Part shown: piece after piece, positions 25,257 through 34,442 of the stretch
Numbering within the stretch: position 1 is the stretch's first letter
How the letters are laid out: each line of letters starts with the position of its first letter
Source: Actinokineospora terrae
GTDB lineage: Bacteria; Actinomycetota; Actinomycetes; Mycobacteriales; Pseudonocardiaceae
Assembly (NCBI RefSeq): GCF_900111175.1
Contig: NZ_FOGI01000001.1
Coordinates: forward strand, 310,001-374,000
Direction of reading: 5' to 3'
Length of the DNA: 64,000 nt
Notes under the pieces: generated by a model
What the model saw: the letters and a program-made list of their open reading frames with translations, nothing else
Databases searched by the model: none
Told to the model about the DNA's origin: nothing
Position numbers and translations under genes: made by a program

Positions 25257-26135
25257 ATGCTGATCCGCCTCGTCCCACCGGTGGTCATCGCGTTGGCGCT
25301 GACCGCGTGCTCGTCCACCACCCCGGCCCAGCAGGCCGGAGCCCCCGCCGTCACGGCGGAGGAGATCGGCTGCCTCAAGACCGGGCAGTCCGCGGCGCCG
25401 GTCGCGCCCACGACGACCACGCAGGCGTTCCGGGCGGCACCCCGGGTCCGCCAGGACGACGAGGAGAAGGGCGCCGACGCCGTCTCCGCCGAGATCCGGC
25501 GCCAGCTCGACACCTACCAGAAGTCGGACTACCAGCACACGACCACGGTCAACCGCTCCGCGGGCACCTACATCGTCGACTGCTCCGGCTGGGGCAACGT
25601 CCTGCTCCGCGCCGCCGACTGCCCCGCCTACGCCGACCTGGTGCGCATCACCAACGAGACCAGGGGCACCGGCTTCCTCGCGGGCTGCGACCTCGGCGTC
25701 GGCGCCATCGAGCACGGCCCCTACGCCGCCGACTGGGCCGCCATGCTCACCCAGATCGAACCCGGCACCACCAACGGCCACTGGACCCGGGTCCGCACCG
25801 TCCCCGCCCTCACCCCCGGCGACATCGTCACCTACGCCCTGGGCCCCGGCGCCACCGACACCGGCCACGTCATGTTCGTCGCCGCCAAACCCACCCCCAC
25901 CAAGGACCCCACCCGCTGGGTAGTCCCCATCGCCGACTCCACCGCGTTCCAACACGGCCCCACCGACAGCCGCAAGAACAACCCCCGCAACGTCGACGGC
26001 AAGGGCATCGGCACCGCCGAGATCACCCTGATCACCGACGCCGCCGGGGTGCCGACCAACCAGTTCCTCTGGTACCCGACAGCCCCGAACGTGGACACGG
26101 TGCCGAACCCGGTGCTGTTGGGGCACCTCAACTAG
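25257..26135 (+). CDS. NlpC/P60-like lipoprotein
   Basis: 292 residues. A short hydrophobic N-terminus ends in the lipobox ALTAC with C18. An unstructured Ala/Thr stretch leads to a C-terminal domain with the order expected of NlpC/P60 cysteine peptidases: DCSGW (C109) after a strand, then PGDIVTYALG and GHVMFVA (H204). The intervening ITNETRGTGF segment is atypical. It may cleave peptidoglycan stem peptides at the cell surface. The assignment comes from motif order; the family could be divergent CHAP. Confidence 0.65.
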   Translation: MLIRLVPPVVIALALTACSSTTPAQQAGAPAVTAEEIGCLKTGQSAAPVAPTTTTQAFRAAPRVRQDDEEKGADAVSAEIRRQLDTYQKSDYQHTTTVNRSAGTYIVDCSGWGNVLLRAADCPAYADLVRITNETRGTGFLAGCDLGVGAIEHGPYAADWAAMLTQIEPGTTNGHWTRVRTVPALTPGDIVTYALGPGATDTGHVMFVAAKPTPTKDPTRWVVPIADSTAFQHGPTDSRKNNPRNVDGKGIGTAEITLITDAAGVPTNQFLWYPTAPNVDTVPNPVLLGHLN

Positions 26136-26150
26136 CTGTTTCCCGCGTAC

Positions 26151-27287
26151 CTAGAGCGCTATGCCGGTGTAGTTCTCGGCCAGGGCGGTGGTGGCCGCGC
26201 GGGAGGCGGTGAGGTGGCGGAGCCGGGCGAGTTGGAGGTGGGTGTCGAACTCCGACTGGTCAGGGGCCAGGTGCAGGGTCGTGGTCATGAAGTGGGAGAA
26301 GTGCTGGGCTCGCCAGACGCGGTGCAGGGCGGTTCTCGGGTAGGCGTCCAGCAGGGCGGGGGAGCCGGTGCGGTTCAGCTGGTCGAAGGCGGCGGCGAGG
26401 AGGGTGACGTCGGAGGCGGCCAGGTTGAGGCCTTTGGCGCCGGTGGGTGCGACGATGTGGGCGGCGTCGCCCGCCAGGAACAGGGGGCCGTTGCGGAGGT
26501 TCTCGGCGACGGAGGCGCGCATGGGGAGTACGGACTTGGCGGTGATGGGGCCGCGGTGGGGGCGGTGGTCGGCGAGGCGGTGCTCGAGTTCGGTCCAGAC
26601 GCGCGAGTCCGGCCACGCGTCGGGGGACTCGCCGTTGGGGACCTGGAGGTAGAGCCTGCTCACCGACGGCGAGCGCATGCTGGCCAACGCGAAGCCGCGC
26701 CGGGAGTGCGCGTACACCAACTCGTGGTGCACCGGCGGCGCGTCGGCCAGGATCCCCAGCCACGAGTACGGGAACGCGCGCTCGTGCACCGGCCCCGGCA
26801 CCAGCCCGCGGGTCACCCCGTGGAAACCGTCGCAGCCCACCACGTAGTCGCACACCAGGGTCCCGCCGTCGTGGTGCACCCTCGGGCGGCCGTCGAGGTC
26901 GGTCACCGCGTGGACCTCGGTGTCGAACAGCAGCGGCAGCCCGTCGCCGAGCCGCAGCGCCACCAGGTCCTTGACCACCTCGGTCTGGGCGTAGATCCAC
27001 ACCCGCGCGCCGGTCGTGCCGAGGAAGTCGACCCGGTGCGCCGCGCCGTCGAACACGAGGTCGATGCCGTCGTGCGGGATGCCCTCGCGGTCCAGCCGCT
27101 CCGCCGCCCCCGCCGCGCGCAAGGTGTCCACCGTGCCCTGTTCGAGGATCCCCGCCCGCTGCCGCCGCTCGACGTACCCGCGGTCACGGCTCTCGAACAC
27201 CACGCTCTCGATCCCCGCGCGCTGCAACAACCTGCCCAGCAGCAATCCCGCGGGCCCGGCGCCGACGATCCCGACCAGCAGGCTCAT
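26151..27287 (-). CDS. pobA: 4-hydroxybenzoate 3-monooxygenase
   Basis: 378 residues. It catalyses FAD/NAD(P)H-dependent hydroxylation of 4-hydroxybenzoate to protocatechuate. Seen: the Rossmann motif GIVGAGPAGLLLG at the N-terminus, the DG motif (CDYVVGCDGFHGVTR) and GDAAHIVAPTGAKGLNLAASD near 280-300, which is the PobA type. The start ATG at 27287 overlaps the pcaL stop by 4 bp. It is the last gene of the pca operon, so hydroxylation and ring cleavage are co-expressed. Confidence 0.93.
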   Translation of the reverse strand: MSLLVGIVGAGPAGLLLGRLLQRAGIESVVFESRDRGYVERRQRAGILEQGTVDTLRAAGAAERLDREGIPHDGIDLVFDGAAHRVDFLGTTGARVWIYAQTEVVKDLVALRLGDGLPLLFDTEVHAVTDLDGRPRVHHDGGTLVCDYVVGCDGFHGVTRGLVPGPVHERAFPYSWLGILADAPPVHHELVYAHSRRGFALASMRSPSVSRLYLQVPNGESPDAWPDSRVWTELEHRLADHRPHRGPITAKSVLPMRASVAENLRNGPLFLAGDAAHIVAPTGAKGLNLAASDVTLLAAAFDQLNRTGSPALLDAYPRTALHRVWRAQHFSHFMTTTLHLAPDQSEFDTHLQLARLRHLTASRAATTALAENYTGIAL

Positions 27288-28390
27288 TCCAGGACCTGTT
27301 GCGCGATGGCGAAAGCGGCGTTCGCGGCGGGCACCCCGCAGTAGATCGCCGACTGCAACAGCACCTCGCCGATCTCGTCGCGGGTGAGCCCGTTGCCCAG
27401 CGCCGCGCGCACGTGCATCGCCAGTTCGTCGTGGTGCCCGCGCGCCACCAACGCGGTCAGCGTGATGGCGCTGCGCGTGCGCCGGTCGAGCCCGGGCCGG
27501 GTCCAGATCTCGCCCCACGCGTAGCGGGTGATCAGGTCCTGGAACGCCTCGGTGAACGGCGTGGTCCGCGCGATCGCCCGGTCGACGTGCTCGTCGCCCA
27601 GGACCTCACGCCGCACCCGCATCCCCGCGCGATCCCCGTCCAGGAAGGCGAGCAGCGCCGCGGTCACCGCCTCCGGTCGATCCACGACGGCCAGGTGCGC
27701 GGCCCCGGTGATCTCGGTCAGGCTCGCGTCCGGGATCCCGTCGACCAGCTCACGGGCCAGCGCGGGCGGTGTTGCCGGATCCGCCCGCCCCGCGATCACC
27801 AGCGTCGGTGCCTGGATCTCGGGCAACCGGCCTCGAATGTCGTAAGTGGACAGCGCGTCGCAACAGGCGGCATACCCGGAAGCGTCCACAGTGGCTAGAT
27901 CGTTGACAAGTCGTTTGCCCAAAGGGGACGAACCGGCGCCGGCGAACCACCGTGCCACGGTCGGCTCCAGCAACGACGCCGTCCCGTTGGCCCGCACGGA
28001 CTCCGCCCGCTCCCGCCACTGCCGCGACTCGCCGAACCGCGCCGACGAACACACCAGCGCCAGCCGTCCGACCCGGGCGGGCTCCAGCAACGCCAGCGTC
28101 GCCCCGACCGCGCCGCTGATCGAGATCCCGGCGTAGTCGAACCGCTGCCAGCCGAGGGAATCGGCCAACCGCAGCACCAGCCGGGCCAGGTCCTCGACGG
28201 ACGCTCCGGCCGGGAGTGACGGCGTGCCCGCGTGGCCGGGCAGTTCGAACCGCGCCACCCGGAACCGCCTGGCCAGCGCCGGGACCTGGTGGTCCCACAC
28301 CGCGCTGGAGGTCCCCACCGACGGCCCCAGGACCAGCGGCGGCGCGCCATCGGGTCCGTCGAGCCGGTAGGTCAGGTCAGCAGAAGTCAA
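27284..28390 (-). CDS. pcaL: Fused 3-oxoadipate enol-lactonase / 4-carboxymuconolactone decarboxylase
   Basis: 368 residues: an alpha/beta hydrolase (1-245) with the nucleophile in AGISISGAV (Ser90) and a GRADPATPP acid loop, then a carboxymuconolactone decarboxylase domain (about 255-368) with VLGDEHVDRA, TPFTEAFQDL and LNxVARGHHDELAMH-like signatures. The fusion PcaD-PcaC is typical of actinobacteria (PcaL). It performs two consecutive steps from 4-carboxymuconolactone to 3-oxoadipate. It overlaps pcaG by 14 bp and pobA by 4 bp. Confidence 0.93.
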   Translation of the reverse strand: MTSADLTYRLDGPDGAPPLVLGPSVGTSSAVWDHQVPALARRFRVARFELPGHAGTPSLPAGASVEDLARLVLRLADSLGWQRFDYAGISISGAVGATLALLEPARVGRLALVCSSARFGESRQWRERAESVRANGTASLLEPTVARWFAGAGSSPLGKRLVNDLATVDASGYAACCDALSTYDIRGRLPEIQAPTLVIAGRADPATPPALARELVDGIPDASLTEITGAAHLAVVDRPEAVTAALLAFLDGDRAGMRVRREVLGDEHVDRAIARTTPFTEAFQDLITRYAWGEIWTRPGLDRRTRSAITLTALVARGHHDELAMHVRAALGNGLTRDEIGEVLLQSAIYCGVPAANAAFAIAQQVLE

Positions 28391-28997
28391 AGAACACCGT
28401 CTCTCGCTCGCCCTGCAGCCGGATGTCGAACCGGTACAGACCAGCGCGCTCGCGCACCGCCAGCAACGTGTCCAGCCGCTCCGCCGGCAGGTCGGGGAAG
28501 TCCGCGCGCACGTGGTCGGCCCGCTCCGGCAGGTACACCCGCGTGTAGAGGTGCCGCAGCAGCCCCCGCGCGAACACCGCCACCGCCAGGTACGGGGTCG
28601 CCCCCGGCCGGTGCGGGCCCGGCGCCACCGTGCGCACCGCCCAGTGCCCGTCCGCGTCGGTCGGCACCCGGCCGAACCCGGTGAACGCCGTCCCGTCCCG
28701 GCCGACGACCTCGCTGGTCACCTGGTCGTGCCGCAGCGAGCCGGGCGCCCCGGCCAGGCAGCCGTCCCGGTCGGCCTGCCAGATCTCCACCAGCGCGTCC
28801 GGCACCGGGCCGCTCGCGCCGTCGAACACCCGGCCGTGCACGGTGATGGTGTCCGGGTCGCCGTGGCCCGCGATGTGGCCGCCGCCGGTGAAGGGCAGCG
28901 CGTAGCCGAAGAACGGGCCCACGGTCTGCGCCGGGGTCGGCGGCAACCAGCCGGGGGCGTGCCCGCCGGGAGGGTGCGGGTCGGGCTGTGGCGTCAT
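28377..28997 (-). CDS. pcaG: Protocatechuate 3,4-dioxygenase alpha subunit
   Basis: 206 residues starting at 28997 (MTPQPDPH). It has PTPAQTVGPFFGYALPF, the intradiol-dioxygenase N-terminal signature, and the beta-sandwich with VHGRVFDGASGPVPDALVEIWQ and LYTRVYLPE. The alpha subunit lacks the iron ligands and pairs with PcaH. A 17-bp direct repeat (28990-29006 and 29010-29026) covers its start and ribosome-binding site, so there are two near-identical start regions; only the inner one opens the full frame. Confidence 0.93.
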   Translation of the reverse strand: MTPQPDPHPPGGHAPGWLPPTPAQTVGPFFGYALPFTGGGHIAGHGDPDTITVHGRVFDGASGPVPDALVEIWQADRDGCLAGAPGSLRHDQVTSEVVGRDGTAFTGFGRVPTDADGHWAVRTVAPGPHRPGATPYLAVAVFARGLLRHLYTRVYLPERADHVRADFPDLPAERLDTLLAVRERAGLYRFDIRLQGERETVFFDFC

Positions 28998-29026
28998 CGA
29001 TCCTCGTACGGCGTCATCGATCCTCG
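28990..29026 (-). repeat. 17-bp tandem duplication at the pcaH-pcaG junction
   Basis: Two copies of GGCGTCATCGATCCTCG (plus strand), 20 bp apart, at 28990-29006 and 29010-29026. Each contains, on the minus strand, CGAGGATCGATGACGCC, that is a GAGG ribosome-binding core followed by ATG. The outer copy supplies the pcaH stop codon and an ATG that reads only seven codons (MTPYEDR) before a stop. The inner copy starts pcaG. Confidence 0.9.
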
Positions 29027-29778
29027 AACAGGGTGCGGGCCGGTCCACCCAGGACGATGTCCCAGCGGTAGCCCAATGTCCACTCGGGCAGGGACAGGTC
29101 GTGGTCGTACACCGCGACCAGCCGGTCGCGCGCGGACTGGTCGGTGACCGACCGCAGCACCGGGTCGTACGGGAACAGCGGGTCGCCGGGGAAGTACATC
29201 TGGGTCACCATGCGCTGGGTGAACGCGGTGCCGAACAGCGAGAAGTGGATGTGCGCGGGCCGCCACGCGTTGAGGTGGTTGCGCCACGGGTAGGCGCCGG
29301 GCCGGATGGTGGTGAAGTTGTACTCGCCGTCGGAGTCGGTCAGGCAGCGCCCGGAGCCGGTGAAGTTCGGGTCCAGCGGCGCGGGGTGCTGGTCGAGGTC
29401 GTGCGCGTAGCGGCCCGCGGCGTTGGCCTGCCAGATCTCCACCAGCTGCCCGGCCAGCGGCCGCCCGGTGCGGTCCAGCACCCGCCCGGTGATGGTGATC
29501 CGCTGCCCGGCGGGCTCACCGGTCTGGCCGAGGGTCAGGTCGTTGTCCAGCGCGGACACGTCGGTCACGCCGAACACCGGGCCGGTCAGCTCGACCGCCT
29601 CGGGGTCCACGACCGGCAGCGGCGCCTGCTTCGGGTGGCGCAGCGCGCTGCTGCGGTAGGGCGGGTAGTCCCGGTCGGGGTGGTCCGGGTCCGGTGGTGG
29701 TCGCCGGTCGGCCTCGGCCATCGCGGCGTCGATGTCGCGTTGGGTCGGTTCCCCGGTCAGCGGTGTCGGCGGTCGCAC
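29014..29778 (-). CDS. pcaH: Protocatechuate 3,4-dioxygenase beta subunit
   Basis: 254 residues. The catalytic subunit cleaves protocatechuate to 3-carboxymuconate using Fe(III). The ligand region is visible: Tyr in PGAYPWRNHLN and His in WRPAHIHFSLFGTAF. The N-terminal DYPPYRSSALRHPKQ and GRVLDRTGRPLAGQLVEIWQANAAGRY are typical of PcaH. It is 13 bp from pcaJ and overlaps the pcaG start region. Confidence 0.95.
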   Translation of the reverse strand: MRPPTPLTGEPTQRDIDAAMAEADRRPPPDPDHPDRDYPPYRSSALRHPKQAPLPVVDPEAVELTGPVFGVTDVSALDNDLTLGQTGEPAGQRITITGRVLDRTGRPLAGQLVEIWQANAAGRYAHDLDQHPAPLDPNFTGSGRCLTDSDGEYNFTTIRPGAYPWRNHLNAWRPAHIHFSLFGTAFTQRMVTQMYFPGDPLFPYDPVLRSVTDQSARDRLVAVYDHDLSLPEWTLGYRWDIVLGGPARTLFEDR

Positions 29779-29791
29779 GGCCTTGCTCCCC

Positions 29792-30424
29792 TCAGCGCGC
29801 TTGCAGGTCGGCGTCGGTCCGCGCGGCCACCTCGGCCGCGCTGACCCCCGGTGCCGTCTCGACCAGCACCACCCCGGTGGCGCCCACGTCGAGCACGGCG
29901 AGGTCGGTGATGACCCGGTGCACGCAGCCGCGGCCGGTCAGCGGCAGGGTGCACCGCCGCACGATCTTGGGCGCGCCGTCCTTGGTGGTGTGCGTCATGA
30001 CCACGATGACCCGCCGGGCGCCGTGCACCAGGTCCATGGCGCCGCCGATGCCGGTGACCAGCTTGCCGGGCACCGCCCAGTTCGCCAGGTCGCCGGTGGC
30101 CGACACCTGCATGGCGCCGAGCACCGCGGTGTCGATGTGCCCGCCGCGGATCATCCCGAACGACAGCGCCGAGTCGAAGTAGGCGGCTCCGGGCAGCACC
30201 GTGACGGTCTGCTTGCCCGCGTTGATCAGGTCCGGGTCGACCGCGTCCGCGGTGGGGAACGGCCCGGTGCCCAGGATCCCGTTCTCCGACTCCAGCGTGA
30301 CGCTCACCCCCGGCGGCAGGTGCTCGGGGATCAGCGTCGGCAGCCCGATGCCCAGGTTCACGTACTCGCCGTCGCGCAGCTCCGCCGCCGCCCGCGCCGC
30401 CATCTGCTCCCTGCTCCAGGCCAC
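29792..30424 (-). CDS. pcaJ: 3-oxoadipate CoA-transferase subunit B
   Basis: 210 residues. SCOT-family beta subunit with the catalytic glutamate motif ESENGILG and the glycine loop [13 protein letters not shown] at the N-terminus. It transfers CoA from succinyl-CoA to 3-oxoadipate, making the thioester for thiolysis. It overlaps pcaI by one base and precedes pcaH. Confidence 0.93.
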   Translation of the reverse strand: MAWSREQMAARAAAELRDGEYVNLGIGLPTLIPEHLPPGVSVTLESENGILGTGPFPTADAVDPDLINAGKQTVTVLPGAAYFDSALSFGMIRGGHIDTAVLGAMQVSATGDLANWAVPGKLVTGIGGAMDLVHGARRVIVVMTHTTKDGAPKIVRRCTLPLTGRGCVHRVITDLAVLDVGATGVVLVETAPGVSAAEVAARTDADLQAR

Positions 30425-31188
30425 TACTCGGCCCGCCCGCGCACCGTGCGGAACTCGATCTTCTTGTCGGCGGCCTGCTGCGGGGTCAGCTCGACCACCC
30501 GCTGCACGAACACGCCGGGCAGGTGCACGTGGTCCGGGTCGATCTCACCCGGCTCGACCAGCCGCTCGACCTCGGCGACGGTGGTGCGCCCGGCCATCGC
30601 GGCCAGCGGGTTGAAGTTGCGCGCGGACTTGGTGAACACCAGGTTCCCGTGCCGGTCGCCCACGGCGGCCCGGACCAGCGCGAAGTCGGTGGTGATGCTC
30701 TCCTCCAGGACGTACTCGACGCCGTGGAACACCCGGGTCTCCCTGGCCGGGGAGGCGAGGGCCACGGTGCCGTCGGGGTGGTAGCGCCAGGGCATCCCGC
30801 CCTCGGCGACCTGGGTGCCCACGCCCGCCGGGGTGAAGAACGCGGGGATGCCGTGCCCGCCGGAGCGCAGCCGCTCGGCGAGGGTGCCCTGCGGGATCAG
30901 CTCGACCTCCAGCTCCCCGGCCAGGTACTGGCGGGCGAACTCGGCGTTCGCGCCGATGTAGGACCCGGTCACCCTGGCGATCCGCCCCGCCGCGAGCAGC
31001 ACGGCCAACCCGGAGTCCAGCGCGCCGCAGTTGTTGGACACCACGTGCAGCCCACCCACCCCGGCCTCGTGCACCGCCTCGATGAGCGCGTTCGGCACAC
31101 CGCTGAGCCCGAACCCGCCCACGGCCAGGCTCGCGCCGTCGGCGATGTCGGACACCGCTTCCTTGGCACTGGTGATGACCTTGTCCAT
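30424..31188 (-). CDS. pcaI: 3-oxoadipate CoA-transferase subunit A
   Basis: 254 residues, with ATG at 31188 preceded by GGGGCAGG. SCOT-family alpha subunit: [15 protein letters not shown] near 25-40, the [27 protein letters not shown] segment and FFTPAGVGT are typical. First gene of the catabolic operon. The longer in-frame upstream region is repetitive and not conserved. Its promoter should lie in the 731-bp gap upstream, possibly bound by the IclR regulator. Confidence 0.93.
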   Translation of the reverse strand: MDKVITSAKEAVSDIADGASLAVGGFGLSGVPNALIEAVHEAGVGGLHVVSNNCGALDSGLAVLLAAGRIARVTGSYIGANAEFARQYLAGELEVELIPQGTLAERLRSGGHGIPAFFTPAGVGTQVAEGGMPWRYHPDGTVALASPARETRVFHGVEYVLEESITTDFALVRAAVGDRHGNLVFTKSARNFNPLAAMAGRTTVAEVERLVEPGEIDPDHVHLPGVFVQRVVELTPQQAADKKIEFRTVRGRAE

Positions 31189-31919
31189 GTGCTGCCTGCC
31201 CCAGGTGGTTGGTCTGCTCTGCTGTGGTCTTGCTCTGCCTCGGTGTGCTGTGGTCTGCCTCGGGTGTGTGGGTGGGTTCGCTTGGGGGTGTTCGCCTGGT
31301 GAACTTGTCTTCACCGTGTTCTCGCGGACGAGTGTCGGGCCGGGGCTGGGATGCTGTCAACCGGACCGGAATGTTGGATGACCTGGCGTGGGCTGGTCGG
31401 GGCAGGGGGTCACGGCCGTTCAGTGGCTGGGGTGGGTGCGGTTGGGCATGGTGGGCTGGGTGCTGGTTGGGGGTTGTCCACAGGCCTCTGGCTCGCTTGG
31501 TGTGTTGAGTCGGTGCTGCTCGGTAAGCTGTATATCGGGGGCTGCTGTGGCGAGTTTGATCTTGAGCTGGGGGTCGGCGGCTCCCGTGCTCGCCTGCGGC
31601 GTCGACGGAACCGCCTCGCCTTCGGCATTGGCCTTGACGCGAGTTTCGAGCTGTGCTCGATGCGGCGAACTCGTTTTGCGCGGGGCCCCTACGACACCCG
31701 GGCAGAACCACAAAGCAGGGGCCCACAAACAGGCCCTGCCACGGTGAGCGACGCTACGGGTGCCGTCCCCCCCCCCCACACACAAAACAATTCCACCCCA
31801 TCGAGCCGGCTTGGCACCAGCGAAACCGAGGAGCGCTTGTCGGCCAACGTCTGTGAGGGCCGGGTGGGGGCCAACGTTGTTGGGGGTCCTGGCTTCTAGC
31901 GTCCCTACTTGATGGGGGG
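31189..31919. other. Gene-free 731-bp gap upstream of the pca operon
   Basis: No convincing gene. The left half is rich in T and G on plus (CT/CA-rich on minus). The right part holds a C11 homopolymer at 31767-31777 next to a CACACA/CAAAACAA stretch. Open frames here are short, overlapping and of improbable composition. It must carry the pca promoter and the operator for the IclR regulator; I could not define either by eye. Confidence 0.5.
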
Positions 31920-33587
31920 TTAGACCTTGGGGACTGTGGCGAAGCGCTCGGTGACGTGGAGGTCGGATTCGATGGTGGTGGCGGCGTGGTGGAGGAGGGG
32001 GAGGACGTCGGTCAGGCATTCTTCGGGGGTGCGGCGTTGGCTGTGCATGGCGACGTTCACGGCTGCGACTACTGCTCCGGCTCGGTCACGTACCGGTACC
32101 GCCACCGAGCGCACGCCGATCTCCAGTTCCTCGTCGACCACTGCGTAGCCCTGGGTTCTGACCTCGTCCAGTGCGGCTAGCAGTTCCGCTCGGCCGGTGA
32201 TGGTGTGTGGTGTGAGTGGCCGCTGCTCGGTTCGGTCCAACCGCCTGCGTAGTTCGGTTGGGGGGAGGCTGGCCAGGAGGACTCGGCCCATTCCGGTGGC
32301 GTATGCCGGGAAGCGGGTGCCCAGGGTGATGTCGATGTCCATGATCCGCCGGGTCGCGGCTCTGGCGACGTACTGGATGTCGCGGTCGTCCTCGGCGGCG
32401 ATGGCCAGGGAGGAGGAGTCGCGGACCTGGGCTGCCAGTTCTTCCAGGTGCGGGGTGGCGATCCTGGCCAGTGTGGTCGCGGCCAGGACCGGGAAGCCGA
32501 GGCCGAGCACGCGGGGTGTCGGGCGGAACAGGCGGCCGTCGGTGCTGACGTAGCCGAGGTGGACGAGGGTGATCAGGGCGCGCCTGGCCGTGGCCCTGGC
32601 CAGGCCGGTGGCGTGGGCGACGGCGCTCAGGCCCAGTTCGGCGCGGCCCGCGCCGAACGCGGTCAGCACGGTCAGGCCCCTGGCCAGCGACTCGATGAAC
32701 TCGCGGCCCAGCTCCTGCTTCGACGCCCCGGTCCACGCCGCCAGGCCCACCGCCGAGTCGCCGTCCGCGGGCTCGCGCGCGGTCCGCAGTTCGTGCTCCA
32801 TCGCGGCGGCGGCGTCGCGCAGGCAGGGCAGCAGCTCCCTGCGCAGCGACTCGGCGCTGTGGCGGCTGGTGTGGCTCGACACGCTCGTCACGCAGGCCAC
32901 CCGCCCGTCCGGCGCCCGCACCGGCACCGCCAGCGCCACCAACCCGCGCTCGACGAGCTGGTCGTCCACCGCCCACCCGCGCTCACCGGCCGACGCCACC
33001 AGGGCCGGGAAGTCGGGCGACGGGCCCTGGCGCGGGCCCACGGCGGGGAAGCCGTGGTCGTCCGGGTCGGCGACGCGGCGGTCCTGCCAGCGGGCCCAGT
33101 CCTGCTCGTCCCAGCCCGTGGCGACCAGCTGCCCGGCGGCGGTGCGCTCGGCGGGCAGCAGGTCGCCGATGCCGAAGGTCAGCGACACCGCCCGGCGCCG
33201 GGTGGCGTGCTGGACGAACCGGACCCCGTCGCCGTCCCCGACGGCCAGCGACACCGACTCGTCGAGCTCCTGGGCCAGCCGCCGCGCCATCGGGCCGAGC
33301 CGGTCGGGGATGCCGAGCGCCGCCAGGTAGGCGTTGCCGAGCTCGAGCAGCCGCGGCGCCAGGCCGACCTCGCGCCGGTCCACCCGCAGGTAGCCCATCC
33401 GGGCCAGGGTCGCCACCACCCGGTCCACCGTCGAGCGGGCCAGGCCGCTGGCCCGCTGCAGCTCGCTGGGGCTGAGCGTGCCACCGGCGTCGGTGAGCAA
33501 CCGGGTCAGCAGCAGGCCCCTGGCCAGCGGCGCGACGGCGTCCACCGGGACGTCGGCTGGGGCTGGGTCCTCGGGCGTCGGTGGCAT
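31920..33587 (-). CDS. IclR-family regulator with two tandem IclR modules (PcaR-like)
   Basis: 555 residues, about twice the normal IclR length. Module 1 (about 20-265) and module 2 (about 285-540) each have an HTH (SPSELQRASGLARSTVDRVVATL; LSAVAHATGLARATARRALITL) and an IclR effector domain (SLAVGDGDGVRFVQHATRR; SLAIAAEDDRDIQYVARAATR). The closing GYAVVDEELEIGVRSVAVPV is typical of PcaR/PcaU. It lies upstream of pcaI on the same strand and probably responds to protocatechuate or 3-oxoadipate. Double-module IclRs are known near actinobacterial pca genes. Confidence 0.9.
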   Translation of the reverse strand: MPPTPEDPAPADVPVDAVAPLARGLLLTRLLTDAGGTLSPSELQRASGLARSTVDRVVATLARMGYLRVDRREVGLAPRLLELGNAYLAALGIPDRLGPMARRLAQELDESVSLAVGDGDGVRFVQHATRRRAVSLTFGIGDLLPAERTAAGQLVATGWDEQDWARWQDRRVADPDDHGFPAVGPRQGPSPDFPALVASAGERGWAVDDQLVERGLVALAVPVRAPDGRVACVTSVSSHTSRHSAESLRRELLPCLRDAAAAMEHELRTAREPADGDSAVGLAAWTGASKQELGREFIESLARGLTVLTAFGAGRAELGLSAVAHATGLARATARRALITLVHLGYVSTDGRLFRPTPRVLGLGFPVLAATTLARIATPHLEELAAQVRDSSSLAIAAEDDRDIQYVARAATRRIMDIDITLGTRFPAYATGMGRVLLASLPPTELRRRLDRTEQRPLTPHTITGRAELLAALDEVRTQGYAVVDEELEIGVRSVAVPVRDRAGAVVAAVNVAMHSQRRTPEECLTDVLPLLHHAATTIESDLHVTERFATVPKV

Positions 33588-33668
33588 CGGCTCTCCGTAC
33601 GTGGTCAGCGCTAGACCCTAAACGACCACATGCGACCCTGGATGACCCCGGTCACGCCCGGTGCCCGG

Positions 33669-34235
33669 CTAGTTGCCCGCGGTGGGCTGCGTCGGCGGCT
33701 GGCCGCCCTCGGTGCCCTGCTCACGGACGGTGGTCGCGGTGGCGGTGTCGCCGGACACGGTCGCCACGACGGTCACCGTGTCACCCGAGGCGATGTCGTC
33801 CGTGGCCGCCCCGCTGGCGGTGCCCGCGGTGAGGTCGGTGTCCGCGGTGATCGTGTAGGTCTTGGTGTAGCCGTCCTCGCTCACCGCCGTCAGCTCGGTC
33901 GCGCTGATCGCGGTGACCTCCCCAGTCTGCAACACCTGGGTCGTGGTGCCACCGGACCCGTCGGAAACCTGGAACTCGCCGTGCAGCGCGCCGGTCAGCC
34001 CGCCGCCGGGGCCCACGCCGCCGCCCTGGCCGCCCGGACCCTGGTCCGTGGTCTGGCTGGTGTCGCTGCCGGTGGCGGCGTAGGCCGCGTACCCGCCCGC
34101 CCCGGCGATCCCGACCGCGACGATCATGGCCAGCGCGGCCCTCCTCGGCGACCAGCGGCGGGGGGTGGGGGAGTCGCCCTTCTCGGCCGGAGCGCCCCAG
34201 GTGGACTGGTCGGTGGTGGGGGACTCGGTGTTCAT
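33669..34235 (-). CDS. Membrane-anchored DUF5666-like protein
   Basis: 188 residues from the ATG at 34235, preceded by GAGGAG. A short cytosolic N-terminus and one transmembrane helix (AALAMIVAVGIAGAGGYAAY) precede a Gly-rich linker (GPGGQGGGVGPGGG) and a beta-rich domain with the short repeats of DUF5666-like proteins (VLQTGEVTAISATELTAVSEDGYTKTYTI, VTVVATVSGDTATATTV). It ends in a Pro/Thr tail. The function is unknown; it is likely cell-surface exposed. Confidence 0.75.
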   Translation of the reverse strand: MNTESPTTDQSTWGAPAEKGDSPTPRRWSPRRAALAMIVAVGIAGAGGYAAYAATGSDTSQTTDQGPGGQGGGVGPGGGLTGALHGEFQVSDGSGGTTTQVLQTGEVTAISATELTAVSEDGYTKTYTITADTDLTAGTASGAATDDIASGDTVTVVATVSGDTATATTVREQGTEGGQPPTQPTAGN

Positions 34236-34442
34236 GCGGTGCTCCTCGGGTGTCTGCGCCGTTCGTTCGGTACGCACCGAGGTTCGCCGCCGCCGCTATG
34301 CCTGGCCTGTGTGGTCGGCCAGAGGACCCTGTGCGGTGGGCGCGGTCCACTGTGGGCACTTCGGCGGTCGACAAACAAGATCATCTAATGGTCGCCCGGG
34401 TGCCGGGCCGCGCATAGGGTTCGCCCGCAGGAAGGGAGTTCC

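Noticed and set aside
31388..32019. Several overlapping open frames in the pca upstream gap
   Set aside because: Short, low-complexity, no ribosome-binding sites, mutually overlapping.
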